Positions 33,144-42,575 are shown, counted from the stretch's first letter. The stretch is 64,000 bases of DNA from Terriglobales bacterium (GCA_035567895.1 DATMPC010000011.1:124001-188000), one strand, 5' to 3'. Notes: a model not told the origin generated them from the letters alone. Numbers and translations are program-made.

Positions 33144-33773
33144 TTAGCTCTTGTAGAACTGCAAGCGATTTTCCGTTCCATCCAGTAAGCGTCTGATGTT
33201 GGCCTTGTGCTTGAGAATGATAAGCAACGAAGCGCTCAACATCACAGCAAAGGCGGCCGGCGAGGACTCGCTCCGATAGAGAAAGAAGGCGAGCAGAGGG
33301 AACACTGCGCTGGCGACGATAGATCCCAGCGAGACATATCTGGAGATCAACACGATCAGAAGAAAGATGGCGAGAACCAGGAGAACCGCCCGCGGTGCCA
33401 ACCCGACGAATGCGCCAACGGCCGTCGCGACGCCTTTGCCGCCGCGAAATTTCAACCAAACAGGAAAGACGTGTCCCAAAATGGCGCATAGCGCGGCGAG
33501 GGAAGTCGCCAATCCCAAATCGATTCCGGGATTCCGATGGCTCGTCAGCGAAGCGATCAAGACTGCGAAATAACCTTTCAGTGCATCGAGCACGAGGGTT
33601 GCGATGCCTAGCTTTGCACCTCCCGAGCGGGCAACGTTCGTCGCGCCAATGTTGCCGCTGCCGGTCATGCGCACGTCCTCACCGCGCACAATGCGGACGA
33701 TGATCAATCCGAATGGTATTGAGCCTAACAGGTAAGCGATCACGGCTAAGGCGAGATAGATGAGCGTGTTCAT
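33144..33773 (-). CDS. plsY: Glycerol-3-phosphate acyltransferase
   Basis: A 209-residue inner-membrane enzyme that transfers an acyl group from acyl phosphate to glycerol-3-phosphate, the first step of phosphatidic acid synthesis. Conserved motifs are LGSIPFGLIIVRI, TGSGNIGATNVARSGG and FPVWLKFRGGKGVATAVGAF. Five or so membrane helices are visible. It directly precedes gpsA in transcription order, which supplies its substrate, and follows thpR with a 17-base gap. Length is normal. Confidence 0.96.
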   Translation of the reverse strand: MNTLIYLALAVIAYLLGSIPFGLIIVRIVRGEDVRMTGSGNIGATNVARSGGAKLGIATLVLDALKGYFAVLIASLTSHRNPGIDLGLATSLAALCAILGHVFPVWLKFRGGKGVATAVGAFVGLAPRAVLLVLAIFLLIVLISRYVSLGSIVASAVFPLLAFFLYRSESSPAAFAVMLSASLLIILKHKANIRRLLDGTENRLQFYKS

Positions 33774-33790
33774 GCGGCGTCAGCTCGACT

Positions 33791-34336
33791 CTATATGAGC
33801 GCGAACCTGGCTAACTTGGTGTAAGAGGCACCCTTCGGCGAAAGTTTGCTTTCATACAAGTGAAATTCCGTCGCGCTCATTGTACCGAAGCTCGGGTTCG
33901 ACTCCGGCAGTGCTGAGCTCACATTTTGGGTCCTGCTTCCTTCTTTGAAGCGCGCCAGCGTCGCATGAGGAGCGAAGGCACGTTTCTCACGCTCGAAGCC
34001 CAGAGGGGCTAATGTGTCATCCACGGTTCTCGCCAGGCTGCACAAGTCTGGGCCGGACTCAATGCCGACCCACAACACACGCGGTGATCTCGGATTGGGA
34101 AAGACACCGATGTTCTGTAGAGATACTTCGAACTGCGGCGCCTCAATTCCCCGCAACGCTGCTTCAATCGCGCCGCCTTGCTGGTCGGCGACATTGCCGA
34201 GAAACTTCAGGGTGATATGCAGTCCTTCTGGCCGGACCCAGCGAGCATTGGTCAATTGTGGCTGCGTGCGGTTCATGAACTCAGTGATGCGCCGCCGAAT
34301 ATCAGCGGAAATCTCGATTGCAACAAACAAGCGCAT
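33791..34336 (-). CDS. thpR: RNA 2',3'-cyclic phosphodiesterase (2H family)
   Basis: A 181-residue member of the 2H phosphoesterase family with both H-x-T/S motifs, HITLKFLGN at about residue 41 and HATLARF near 127. It opens (M)RLFVAIEIS, as ThpR/LigT proteins do. It opens 2',3'-cyclic phosphate ends of RNA. The start is placed at the ATG at 34336 because this gives the family N-terminus and lies one base after the cinA stop; a longer frame back to 34426 would overlap cinA by 89 bases. Translational coupling with cinA is likely. Confidence 0.9.
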   Translation of the reverse strand: MRLFVAIEISADIRRRITEFMNRTQPQLTNARWVRPEGLHITLKFLGNVADQQGGAIEAALRGIEAPQFEVSLQNIGVFPNPRSPRVLWVGIESGPDLCSLARTVDDTLAPLGFEREKRAFAPHATLARFKEGSRTQNVSSALPESNPSFGTMSATEFHLYESKLSPKGASYTKLARFALI

Positions 34337-34337
34337 C

Positions 34338-35579
34338 TCAGATGAGCTTTCGGCGGACGAGATCGAGTCCGATGAAGCTTGCCCAGAGCCGGATGCGTTC
34401 ACGGTCTGCCGGCAGTCTTCGCTCAACTACCTCGTGCTCCTTGCCATCGGAAATCGCGATGTACACGAGACCGACGGGCTTCTCGGGAGTGCCACCACTT
34501 GGACCTGCAATGCCGGTTATTCCAACTCCGAAAGTCGCTTTGGTTCGCTCGCGGATCCCTTCCGCTAAAGCGAGCGCGACCTCACGGCTCACGGCGCCGT
34601 GTTCTGCGATCAACTTTGCAGGAACTCCGGCCAACTTGGTTTTCAACTCGTTCGAATACACGACGGCTCCGCCGAGAAAGTAGCGGGAGCTGCCCGGAAC
34701 TGATGTGATGCGTTCGGACATCATCCCGCCGGTACAGGACTCAGCCACAGCGAGTGTCTCGCCGCGCATCTGCAGAAAATAGCCGACAATCTGTTCGATC
34801 GACTCACCGCCGCTGGAGATGACAGAGTCGTCTAGTTCTTCCTCGAGCTTGTCGGCTAGTTCTTCAACCTGATGCTCAGCTTGCTCCTGCGTACCTGCGC
34901 GGCTCTGGAGGTGAACTTCGACTTCGCCACCATGGGCAAGGATTGTGGTCTGCACCTCAGGAACTTTTGTATAGATGGGTGCAATGCGAGCATCACATGC
35001 CGACTCACCCATGGCAATTTTTAGAACGCGCTTCGATATGAATTGCGGGGGAAGCACTTCTTTCAGTCTGGGGAAACACTGAGTATCGAAAAGCGGTTTG
35101 AGTTCGTGTGGTGGACCAGGAAGAAGCATGACGTAGCGACGGTCACCGTCCCAGTTAGTCTGCAACCATTGTGCGGGCGCAGTTCCATTCGCGTTGCGCA
35201 GGAGAATAGCTCCATCCAAGACATCTGCCTGCCGAGTGTTGTTCTCCGGCATCTTCATACGACGTTCCGCAAACCGCTTATACAGCTCAGTGATGATTTG
35301 AGGATCACGATGCACCTCGATCCCAAGCGCCTCGGCAACGGACTCCCGGGTGAGATCGTCTTCGGTGGGGCCAAGGCCTCCCATGAAGATCACAATGCTC
35401 GCGCGAGCGATGGCAGTGCGCGCGACTGCAACCAGATCGGCGCGTGAGTCGCCCACCACCGTTTTGAAGCGAACTTCCACGCCGAGTTCATTCAGTCTTT
35501 CGGTCAGAAAAAGAGAATTTGTGTCTTGGCGAAATGGAGTCAGTAACTCCGAGCCAACGGCTACGATCTCAGCGTTCAC
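34338..35579 (-). CDS. cinA: CinA family protein (molybdopterin-binding plus nicotinamide-nucleotide amidase domains)
   Basis: A 413-residue two-domain protein. The N-terminal MoCF-like domain (about 1-170) has AEIVAVGSELLTPFRQDTNS, IFMGGLGPTEDDLTRE and LLPGPPHELKPLF. The C-terminal amidase domain (about 250-405) has LAVAESCTGGMMSERIT, FLGGAVVYSNELKTKLAG and GVGITGIAGPSGGTPEKPVG. Both are intact. CinA recycles NMN, hydrolyses ADP-ribose-type substrates and is linked to competence in some bacteria. It is followed by thpR one base later, so the two form an operon. Confidence 0.95.
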   Translation of the reverse strand: MNAEIVAVGSELLTPFRQDTNSLFLTERLNELGVEVRFKTVVGDSRADLVAVARTAIARASIVIFMGGLGPTEDDLTRESVAEALGIEVHRDPQIITELYKRFAERRMKMPENNTRQADVLDGAILLRNANGTAPAQWLQTNWDGDRRYVMLLPGPPHELKPLFDTQCFPRLKEVLPPQFISKRVLKIAMGESACDARIAPIYTKVPEVQTTILAHGGEVEVHLQSRAGTQEQAEHQVEELADKLEEELDDSVISSGGESIEQIVGYFLQMRGETLAVAESCTGGMMSERITSVPGSSRYFLGGAVVYSNELKTKLAGVPAKLIAEHGAVSREVALALAEGIRERTKATFGVGITGIAGPSGGTPEKPVGLVYIAISDGKEHEVVERRLPADRERIRLWASFIGLDLVRRKLI

Positions 35580-35613
35580 TTTGGCAGTATAGCTTTCGGA
35601 AGTTCCGGCTCAA

Positions 35614-36669
35614 TCAGGGCAGAAGAGGAAGCCCTTGGATGTTCCACGACAGATGGAACACAGCTGACGTAGTGGCAAGAACGGCAGCGCGGCCAGGCGC
35701 GAAGCACAAGCCAACGAGATTCTGACCCGAGACGCAGAGGGTTGCTTGTTTGTCCGGAGTAATGCGCACAATCCCGCGCTTACCAGCGAATGACCCTGTG
35801 ACGTAGAGGTTTCCGGCGGCGTCGAAAGCCATTCCCTGAGGACGTCCGAGGCCGCGGAAAAACACCGAGCTGTCGCCGTGGGGATCGATGCGATAAATTG
35901 CGTCGTAGCTCGACGTTGTGGGGCCGCTGACATAAAGGCTTTGATCTGGACCAAAGGCCAGATGATAGGCGGAGACGCTGGGTTCCAGCGTGGAAAAAAC
36001 GAATGTCTGGCGATCGCGGGCGATCTTAAATATCGTGCCGCTTCGGTCGCCAACATACAGGTTCTGTTCGCGATCAAAAGCAATACCGGTCGCTACTCCC
36101 ATTCCTTCAGCATAGGCTGACATCGTTCCGTTCGGAGCCACACGATAGACGGTGCCATTCTGCCGCGACGAGACGTACATCTGTCCTTCGCGATCGAATG
36201 CAACGCCATGCGCGTTCATCAACTCAGAGAGGAATGGTTTTACGTGATAGCTGGTGTCGATCTTGTAAATCGAGACAGGTACTTTTTGTCCGCGAGATCC
36301 GGAGAAGGTCACGAAGAGATTGCCTTCGTGATCGAGCGCTGGATTAGTCACGGGATGAAGGTTTTCCGCGATGGGTACAGCAACCTTCAGATCGAAGCCG
36401 TTGCTGGTTGCCTCATCTGGAATTACGACTACAGGGCCGGAGTTGGCGCCGTCGGGAACCCTGGCGACTACAAAATCGTCGGACGAGATCACCACACCGC
36501 CTGGTTCGTCACCGAAGCGTACCCGGGGGCGACGCATCTCTTGAGGACGCAATCCGGTTCCCGATATGCGTACTTCGCCTCCGGGAAGCGCGAACTCTGG
36601 AGTGACAGATGTAATATGCGGCTTCCCGTTCAAGCTGTGCTTTCCCCGCAAACGCTCTGAGATTCCCAT
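35614..36669 (-). CDS. IPT/TIG plus NHL/SMP-30-type beta-propeller protein
   Basis: A 351-residue protein without a clear signal peptide. Residues 18-95 form an IPT/TIG Ig-like domain (ITSVTPEFALPGGEVRISGT, VVARVPDG). The rest is a six-bladed propeller of NHL/SMP-30 style with repeated blades such as NPALDHEGNLFVTFSG, HGVAFDREGQMYVSS, TGIAFDREQNLYVGDRSGTI and QGMAFDAAGNLYVTGSFAG. It probably binds a ligand or acts as a scaffold; no lactonase metal site could be confirmed. It lies between cinA and pgpA on the same strand. Confidence 0.8.
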   Translation of the reverse strand: MGISERLRGKHSLNGKPHITSVTPEFALPGGEVRISGTGLRPQEMRRPRVRFGDEPGGVVISSDDFVVARVPDGANSGPVVVIPDEATSNGFDLKVAVPIAENLHPVTNPALDHEGNLFVTFSGSRGQKVPVSIYKIDTSYHVKPFLSELMNAHGVAFDREGQMYVSSRQNGTVYRVAPNGTMSAYAEGMGVATGIAFDREQNLYVGDRSGTIFKIARDRQTFVFSTLEPSVSAYHLAFGPDQSLYVSGPTTSSYDAIYRIDPHGDSSVFFRGLGRPQGMAFDAAGNLYVTGSFAGKRGIVRITPDKQATLCVSGQNLVGLCFAPGRAAVLATTSAVFHLSWNIQGLPLLP

Positions 36670-36715
36670 AGTGGCACAGTCCGGTCCATCGCGTGCTTCA
36701 ACGGAACCGCCCTTT

Positions 36716-37225
36716 TTAGAATGCTGGCCAGAACTTCGTTAAGGCAATTAAAACCAGAGCCGCGTAAATGCCGGCTCCAACGTCGTCGAGCATGATACCG
36801 ATACCCTCCGGTAGGCGCTCAAGTGCTCGCAACGGTGGCGGCTTCAAAATATCGAAGCAACGAAAAAGTATAAGGCTCGCTAGGAGATATTTCCAACGCA
36901 GCGGCGCGATGATGAGCGGAATCATCTGTCCGGCGACTTCATCGATCACAACGAAGCCCGGATCTTTGATCCCGCTCTCTCGAGCGACGAGAGTGCTCGC
37001 ACGGATACCGATCACGGTGACTGTGCATGTGATGACAGCCGCGATAACGGATGGATGACTGTTCGAGATCAGACCGGACAACGTCCACCAGAGGAGTACG
37101 GTCGCTATTGACGCCCATGTGCCCGCGCCTCCAGGGAGTCGCCCGATCCCGAAGAAAGTGGCTGCGATCCAGGCCCATCTAGTTCTCGCAGTGAGTGATT
37201 CCGGCCTAATGGCGCTTATGCTCAT
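36716..37225 (-). CDS. pgpA: Phosphatidylglycerophosphatase A
   Basis: A 169-residue membrane enzyme that removes phosphate from phosphatidylglycerol phosphate to give phosphatidylglycerol. Family motifs are ATFFGIGRLPGGAGTWAS, VIDEVAGQMIPLI and LFRCFDILKPPPLRALE. The start is set at the ATG at 37225 (MSISAIRPES), which overlaps the end of yacG by 20 bases; a longer frame to 37327 would add an unlikely basic leader. Several membrane helices fill the rest. With gpsA, plsY and cdsA it makes this window rich in phospholipid genes. Confidence 0.92.
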   Translation of the reverse strand: MSISAIRPESLTARTRWAWIAATFFGIGRLPGGAGTWASIATVLLWWTLSGLISNSHPSVIAAVITCTVTVIGIRASTLVARESGIKDPGFVVIDEVAGQMIPLIIAPLRWKYLLASLILFRCFDILKPPPLRALERLPEGIGIMLDDVGAGIYAALVLIALTKFWPAF

Positions 37226-37436
37226 CTTGATCTTGCGTGGAATGCGGCCGTTGCTCGACTTCTTCGAGTAGCTCGGGATCGAGCACAGGGGAGCTGATTC
37301 GGTAGCCGCCACTCGCCCACTTACCAAGATCGATCAGCCGACAACGATCGCTGCAGAAAGGAAAGTACTCGTCTGAACGCAGAACGACGTTCTTACAGGT
37401 TGGGCAGCGCAGACTGAGAGCTTTCTTGCCGGCCAT
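37206..37436 (-). CDS. yacG: YacG-type zinc-ribbon protein (DNA gyrase inhibitor family)
   Basis: A 76-residue protein with one zinc ribbon: C-x2-C in RCPTCKNVV and C-x3-C in PFCSDRCRLIDLGKWASGGY, the YacG pattern. E. coli YacG binds GyrB and inhibits gyrase. Whether that holds here is not known. It overlaps pgpA by 20 bases and ends two bases from rimO upstream, so rimO-yacG-pgpA form one unit. Confidence 0.88.
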   Translation of the reverse strand: MAGKKALSLRCPTCKNVVLRSDEYFPFCSDRCRLIDLGKWASGGYRISSPVLDPELLEEVEQRPHSTQDQDEHKRH

Positions 37437-37438
37437 AC

Positions 37439-38974
37439 TTATATTATGCGCGCCACAAGGTCATAGTCGTGGGCTTCAGTGATCTCGCAGCGATAGAACT
37501 CTCCGCGCGCGAGAGATTCATGAGATCCGAAGTCGTTGATGAAGACCTTGCCATCAATCTCGGGAGCGTGCATCGGAGTTCGGCCCTCCCAGAGCAAGGC
37601 AGTCTCCTCGGAAGCGCCTTCTACCAGGAGATCGAATTCGCGGCCGATCAGTTGCTTCTTCTTTTTCCTGCTGATGCTTTGCTGAATCCCCATCAGCTTC
37701 TTGCGGCGGCGCTCGATTTCCGTGCCAGGAACTTTATCGTGCAATTTGAAAGCCGCAGCGCCATCCTCGTCGGAGTAGCCGAATACTCCCATCCAGTCAA
37801 ACTCTGCAGCTCGGACAAAGTCGCACAGCTCCGCGAACTCAGGCTCCGTCTCGCCTGGGAATCCAACGATAAAGGAAGTTCTAAGTGTCAGATTGGGAAT
37901 CATCCGTCGCATCTTTTCGATGCTTTTTAAAAAGATATCGGCTCCGGCCCCTCGCTTCATGCGCTTTAGCGTCGAGGCGGAAGCGTGTTGCAGAGGAACG
38001 TCCATGTAGGAGCAAATCTTTTCGTGAGCTGCGATGGTTTCAAGTAACCTGCCTGTGATTTTGTTGGGATACGCATACAGGAACCGAATCCAGCGAAGCT
38101 CCTCAATCTCTGCAAGACGAGCCAGCAGCAGTGCCAGACCGTCCTTTATTCCCAGATCTTCCCCGTAGCAGGTCGTGTCCTGCCCAATGAGAGTCAATTC
38201 CCTCACGCCGTTGGCGGTGAGGCGGCGTGCCTCAGCGATCACCGATTCGAAGTGGCGCGAGCGAAACATTCCGCGGAGCTGCGGAATAATGCAGAAGCTG
38301 CACGGATGGTCGCAACCCTCAGCGATTTTCAGGTACGCCGATGTCTTCCCGGTCGCAAGGAGCCGGGGAGTGCTGTCGTCGTACAGATAGTTTGGAAGAT
38401 CGGAGATCGCGCCGTCCCAATCGGCACGTGAAAAGCGTCCATTGCTCCGGCGAGCCGTGCCTTCGGGCCGCGAATGCTCCTTGACGGCACTTGGGGCGCG
38501 ATCGATCAGAATCTTGAAGAGTGAGTTCTCTTGTGTCTCGGCAAACGGAGCAGGCGCGATGCCCGCGGCTTCGATGATCCGCTCAAGCTCTCCCGTGCCA
38601 ACCACTGCATCGACCTCGGGAATGTTCTTCTGGATCTCAGAGCGGTACCGTTCTACCAGGCAGCCCGCAACGATCAGCTTTTGCGCTCTTCCGGACGCTT
38701 TGTGTTGCGCCATCTCGAGAATGGTGTCCACCGATTCCTGTTTCGCAGAATCGATGAACGAACACGTGTTTACGACGATGATGTCGGCTTCGTCGGCGCG
38801 AGTGGTAATCTCAGCTCCCGCCTGATTCAAGAGCCCCATCATCACCTCGCTGTCGACCAGGTTCTTCGGACAGCCTAAGCTGACAAAGCCGATCTTCTTC
38901 GCAGGTTTAGAGGAACTCGAGTTGGAGCTATTTGAAATAGCCGGAGGGTTCTCAGAGGAAACTTCTACTGGCAT
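37439..38974 (-). CDS. rimO: Ribosomal protein S12 methylthiotransferase
   Basis: A 511-residue radical-SAM enzyme that adds a methylthio group to an aspartate of ribosomal protein S12. The N-terminal cluster domain has FVSLGCPKNLVDSEVMMG and VVNTCSFIDSAKQESVDTIL. The radical-SAM motif C-x3-C-x2-C is in GCDHPCSFCIIPQLRG (about residue 225), and a TRAM domain lies at the C-terminus. It is longer than the usual 430-450 residues, because of a Ser/Asn-rich leader of 27 residues and an extra segment at about 155-200. Its stop is two bases from yacG. Confidence 0.95.
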   Translation of the reverse strand: MPVEVSSENPPAISNSSNSSSSKPAKKIGFVSLGCPKNLVDSEVMMGLLNQAGAEITTRADEADIIVVNTCSFIDSAKQESVDTILEMAQHKASGRAQKLIVAGCLVERYRSEIQKNIPEVDAVVGTGELERIIEAAGIAPAPFAETQENSLFKILIDRAPSAVKEHSRPEGTARRSNGRFSRADWDGAISDLPNYLYDDSTPRLLATGKTSAYLKIAEGCDHPCSFCIIPQLRGMFRSRHFESVIAEARRLTANGVRELTLIGQDTTCYGEDLGIKDGLALLLARLAEIEELRWIRFLYAYPNKITGRLLETIAAHEKICSYMDVPLQHASASTLKRMKRGAGADIFLKSIEKMRRMIPNLTLRTSFIVGFPGETEPEFAELCDFVRAAEFDWMGVFGYSDEDGAAAFKLHDKVPGTEIERRRKKLMGIQQSISRKKKKQLIGREFDLLVEGASEETALLWEGRTPMHAPEIDGKVFINDFGSHESLARGEFYRCEITEAHDYDLVARII

Positions 38975-39025
38975 GCAATCTCTTTATTTTACCATTCCGG
39001 GCTGCATGGCCACACGCCACCCCCG

Positions 39026-41206
39026 TCACTTCTCCTTTGAGACGGCTTCCACTTCGCGGTACAGCTCCGGAAGCTTCTCTGCGTCATCTGCAGAATGGCC
39101 GAATCTCGCGCGCTCGTAATGCGCGGTGAATCGCGCCGCCGGCTCGCGGGCAGGGTGAGAACGGAGGGCTTCCAGGAACTCCTGCGGAGTCTGCGAGGGA
39201 GGCTTTCGTATGCCCCGGCGCGACAACAGCTTGAGCAGACGCGTGTACCAGATCGTCGCCGCTGTGTGTGGCTCCAGTGTTGGCTTTTGCGTGATCCTCA
39301 ACCGGCGAACTAGCCGCAGCGCTCTTGGCCCAACTAGGAGAAGCATCGAGAGCGTTAGTCCACAAGCGAGCCACAGGGTCCAGGCGTCTTGGTGTTGCTG
39401 GAAGTGAGTTCGCAATGCGCGCGCACGGCGCACGGAACCTTCATAAAGCGACTGCATGCCGTTGCGAAACAAATCAAGGCGGAGACGGCTTTGGCGAACC
39501 AGCATCGAACCCACGACACTCTGGTGTCCAGGGTCGTAGTTCACCACCCAGTCGTGCCAGAACTCCCGCATCGCGTCTGCGTAGAGGTAGAGTCGGCTCC
39601 AGGAATCAGGTGAAGTAGAGGATGAGGCCGGTGTGGGATCGAACGTATACCAGCCATAACCAGAAAAGTAGGCCTCAACCCATGAATGCGCATCTTTGGC
39701 GCGCACGATGTAGCTTCCGGTCACATCGTTGTACTCCCCACCGCGAAAACCATTCACAGTGCGCGCCGGAATACCGAGCGTGCGGAGCATCACAGCCATC
39801 GAAGAAGCGAAGTACTCGCAATGTCCCACCTTACGTTCAAATAGAAAGTTTGCAACCGGATCCTTCGGCGACGTCGATGGCAGCTGTAGCGTGTACCTGT
39901 AGCTGGTCGCGAGATATCGTTCAATCGCCACCGCTCTGAGGAATGGTGTGTCCTGACCCGCCGCTACCTGCTCGGCCAGTTGCCTAATGCGCGGATCGAG
40001 ATTCGATGGAGTCTTCAGATAGACAATCTCGCTCAGCCCCACTTCGGGAGTGGGTGGCAGTTGATCCGGCATCGGAGGGGCAATCTCCGATGTCACGACA
40101 TAGTCACTAACTGACCGTGAATTGTCGGCATTGAGGATCGAACCGGTAGAGTCGATCCGAATCGCTTGATATCTGCCATTGATCGACTCCGCTTGCGGAA
40201 GCACGAAGAAGACGCGCGAGCCAAAAGGTTCCAGCGATACCTTGTACCGCACGCGCTGTCCGCTGCCGGCGAAAAGACGGTGGTTTGATGCCGCGAGCCC
40301 CAGAGCCCAGGTGGGGTTCATCGGTTCTGGGGTGATGTTCTCATGCGGAGTGCTCCAACGCCTGCCGTCGAATGTGGTGAATGCCACACCACGCCAGCGG
40401 AGATCGTTAGGAACCCTCACGCCGGGCGCGAACTTAACGTGCATCATCACTGCGTTGGACTGCTGGAGTTGTCCAATTTCTCCCAACCTGACTTCTTCGC
40501 TGAATCCGGTAGAAAGATCGCCGCGAGAACTCAATGCGCTCAGGTATCCAGCAGAAGCCTTGCGGGGAATGAGGAAGAAAAGTGCGATCGTTCCCAAAAC
40601 AATACTGATGACCAGCAAAAGGCACGCGCGCACGACTGACCCTGGCAGACGCCGCAGGTCGCGCAGTTCACGCGCTTCGGTGGGGGCCGATGCCGAAGCG
40701 CCAATCCAGGATCGTCGCATTTCCATGCTGACAAAGGTTGTCACCGCAAGCAGCACAAAGACACAGAACAGGCCGAAGAACAAAGAGTCGACCGTCAGAA
40801 CAGCTGCGGCAAGAACCATCCCAAACGACAGCAAAGCCAGGTACACGTAGTCCCGGTCACGATGGATCGAAAAGACCTTCACCATCGCCGCGAACAGCAC
40901 CATGTGAATTAATGAACCAATGAATGTTTGCGAGATCAGGAAGTAGTCGAGCGCGAAGAAAACGAGATAGATGAGCGTGAAGTAAGTTGTCCACTGCTCG
41001 GGAAGAGTTACATCGATTTTCCGAACAAGAAGGTAACCCTTTGCCAGAAGTGCCGAGATGCCGAAGAGCAGCGATAACAGATCAAGCTTGCCAGTTCCTG
41101 CCAGGATGGCGAAGCCGGTGAATAGCAGGAAGAACAGCGAAATATCAAAGAAACGCTGAATGACGGGGTGCGCTGCGCGCGTGATGGTTGGCGCGTTGGA
41201 AGGCAT
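39026..41206 (-). CDS. Membrane transglutaminase-like protein (TgpA type)
   Basis: A 726-residue inner-membrane protein. The first 230 residues hold about six helices (DUF3488 part). Residues 240-400 form a periplasmic domain. The transglutaminase core (about 440-520) has the Cys-His-Asp set in VGHCEYFASSMAVMLRTLGI, AKDAHSWVEAYF and GWYTFDPTPAS. A further helix (LACGLTLSMLLLVG, about 640) leads to a DUF4129-like tail (TPQEFLEALRSHP). TgpA proteins are periplasmic-facing and essential in Pseudomonas, but the substrate is unknown. It is often found near MoxR and DUF58 genes, which are not seen here. Confidence 0.92.
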   Translation of the reverse strand: MPSNAPTITRAAHPVIQRFFDISLFFLLFTGFAILAGTGKLDLLSLLFGISALLAKGYLLVRKIDVTLPEQWTTYFTLIYLVFFALDYFLISQTFIGSLIHMVLFAAMVKVFSIHRDRDYVYLALLSFGMVLAAAVLTVDSLFFGLFCVFVLLAVTTFVSMEMRRSWIGASASAPTEARELRDLRRLPGSVVRACLLLVISIVLGTIALFFLIPRKASAGYLSALSSRGDLSTGFSEEVRLGEIGQLQQSNAVMMHVKFAPGVRVPNDLRWRGVAFTTFDGRRWSTPHENITPEPMNPTWALGLAASNHRLFAGSGQRVRYKVSLEPFGSRVFFVLPQAESINGRYQAIRIDSTGSILNADNSRSVSDYVVTSEIAPPMPDQLPPTPEVGLSEIVYLKTPSNLDPRIRQLAEQVAAGQDTPFLRAVAIERYLATSYRYTLQLPSTSPKDPVANFLFERKVGHCEYFASSMAVMLRTLGIPARTVNGFRGGEYNDVTGSYIVRAKDAHSWVEAYFSGYGWYTFDPTPASSSTSPDSWSRLYLYADAMREFWHDWVVNYDPGHQSVVGSMLVRQSRLRLDLFRNGMQSLYEGSVRRARALRTHFQQHQDAWTLWLACGLTLSMLLLVGPRALRLVRRLRITQKPTLEPHTAATIWYTRLLKLLSRRGIRKPPSQTPQEFLEALRSHPAREPAARFTAHYERARFGHSADDAEKLPELYREVEAVSKEK

Positions 41207-41388
41207 CGGGTTGGCTCAGTTTACCCCGGAAGTTTCAAGACAAGTAGTTCCTTAAGGACGTCGTTTGCTTGTGTCCCCTCGCCTGCGCGACTCTGCGATT
41301 ACTCCACCATCTCTGCAACCATTCCCCATGTGATCTAAGGGCGCTTCTCGCGCTGAGAGCCGTGCAGAATGTGAACTTACGTGGATGT

Positions 41389-41394
41389 TAATAT
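41389..41394 (+). promoter_or_regulatory. Possible -10 element of the SRP RNA
   Basis: TAATAT lies seven to twelve bases before the predicted 5' end of the SRP RNA and fits a -10 box. No good -35 match at normal spacing was found, so this rests on position and the A/T motif alone. Confidence 0.3.
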
Positions 41395-41400
41395 CGAAAT

Positions 41401-41508
41401 GTCAGATGCCGGGTCCCGCGCGATGTAATCCTGTGAACCCCGCCAGGTCCGGAAGGAAGCAACGGTAATGGGCCAGTGCATGTGCAGTGGGCTCCCCGGT
41501 GTCTGGCT
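41401..41508 (+). ncRNA. ffs: Signal recognition particle RNA, small bacterial (4.5S) type
   Basis: About 108 bases. The conserved apical part includes GTGAACCCCGCCAGGTCC followed by GGAAGGAAGCAACGGTAA, the hallmark of domain IV that binds Ffh. The ends pair: CAGATGCCGGG near 41403 with CCCCGGTGTCTG near 41494-41505, giving the expected long hairpin. It directs ribosomes making membrane proteins to the inner membrane. The 3' end overlaps an apparent upstream start (GTG at 41487) of fabH, which is therefore not used. The rest of the 41207-41573 spacer shows nothing else. Confidence 0.93.
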
Positions 41509-41573
41509 TCCTTAACGTGGCTTTGCGGACCGTCAGGGCTGTTGTGGCGGCCGACTCACTCCCGGAGAATGGT

Positions 41574-42575
41574 TTGAAACAGCTTCAGCGGGCCAAGATC
41601 AGTGCCCTTGGAACCTACGTTCCTCCCCGACTTCTGACCAACGCAGACCTCGAAAAAATGGTCGAAACCAACGACCAATGGATTCAGGAGCGCACTGGAA
41701 TTCGCCAGCGCCATCTCGTCGACAAAGGCGTCGCTACTTCGGACATCGCCTGCGAGGCTGCTCGGAAAGCGCTCGCCAATGCTGGAGTCGCGCCCTCCAA
41801 AGTTGAGGCCATTATTGTCGGCACAGTGACGCCGGACATGCTGTTTCCATCTACGGCCTGCCTCATTCAGCACAAGCTTGGAGCGCCGGGCGCTTGGGGA
41901 TTCGACCTGTCTGCCGCGTGTTCCGGGTTCGTGTACGCGCTGCAGGTCGGAGCGCAGCTGATTCAAACTGGCGCGCATAAAAAGGTATTGGTGATCGGAG
42001 CCGACGTAATGTCAGCGGTCATCGATTACACCGACCGCGCCACTTGTGTGATCTTTGGTGATGGCGCGGGCGCGGTGCTTCTCGAACCTGCCAAAGATGG
42101 TGAGGATGTTGGACTGATCGACTTTCTGCATGAGGTTGATGGGGCTGGCGGATGTTCGCTGTATATGCCCGGAGGCGGAAGCCTCAATCCGGCAACGCAC
42201 GAAACTATAGATAAGAAGATGCACTTCGTGCACCAGGACGGAGGAGCCGTCTTCAAGTACGCGGTGCGCAAGATGGCGGAGTTCTCGGAAAAAGTCCTTA
42301 CGCGAAATGGATTCACCGGGGCTGACTTAGCCGCTTTCATTCCTCATCAGGCGAACAAACGCATTATTACTGCGACGGCTGAGCGGTTGGGAATGTCCGA
42401 AGACCGCGTGATCATCAACATCGGCGAATACGGCAACACGACAGCAGGCACAATTCCCTTGGCAATGCAGACAGCGCTTGAGGAAGGCAAGCTGAAAAAG
42501 GGTGACCTTGTCCTCCTGGCGTCTGTGGGAGCCGGATTTACTGTGGGAGCGACGCTCCTGCGCTGGGCGTACTAG
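41574..42575 (+). CDS. fabH: Beta-ketoacyl-ACP synthase III
   Basis: A 333-residue enzyme that condenses acetyl-CoA with malonyl-ACP to start fatty-acid synthesis. Its catalytic triad is Cys in [16 protein letters not shown], His in [11 protein letters not shown] and Asn in [14 protein letters not shown]. The frame is open back to a GTG at 41487, but that codon lies inside the SRP RNA. The TTG at 41574, with GGAGA six bases upstream, gives the expected N-terminus (M)[17 protein letters not shown] and is chosen. It is convergent with a DedA-type gene 8 bases away. Confidence 0.93.
   Translation: MKQLQRAKISALGTYVPPRLLTNADLEKMVETNDQWIQERTGIRQRHLVDKGVATSDIACEAARKALANAGVAPSKVEAIIVGTVTPDMLFPSTACLIQHKLGAPGAWGFDLSAACSGFVYALQVGAQLIQTGAHKKVLVIGADVMSAVIDYTDRATCVIFGDGAGAVLLEPAKDGEDVGLIDFLHEVDGAGGCSLYMPGGGSLNPATHETIDKKMHFVHQDGGAVFKYAVRKMAEFSEKVLTRNGFTGADLAAFIPHQANKRIITATAERLGMSEDRVIINIGEYGNTTAGTIPLAMQTALEEGKLKKGDLVLLASVGAGFTVGATLLRWAY

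Noticed and set aside
34337-34426. Longer thpR start
   Set aside because: It would overlap cinA by 89 bases and add a Ser-rich leader not seen in the family; the ATG one base after the cinA stop gives the family start.
36670-36715. Missing gene between the propeller protein and pgpA
   Set aside because: The gap is under 50 bases and holds no frame or structure.
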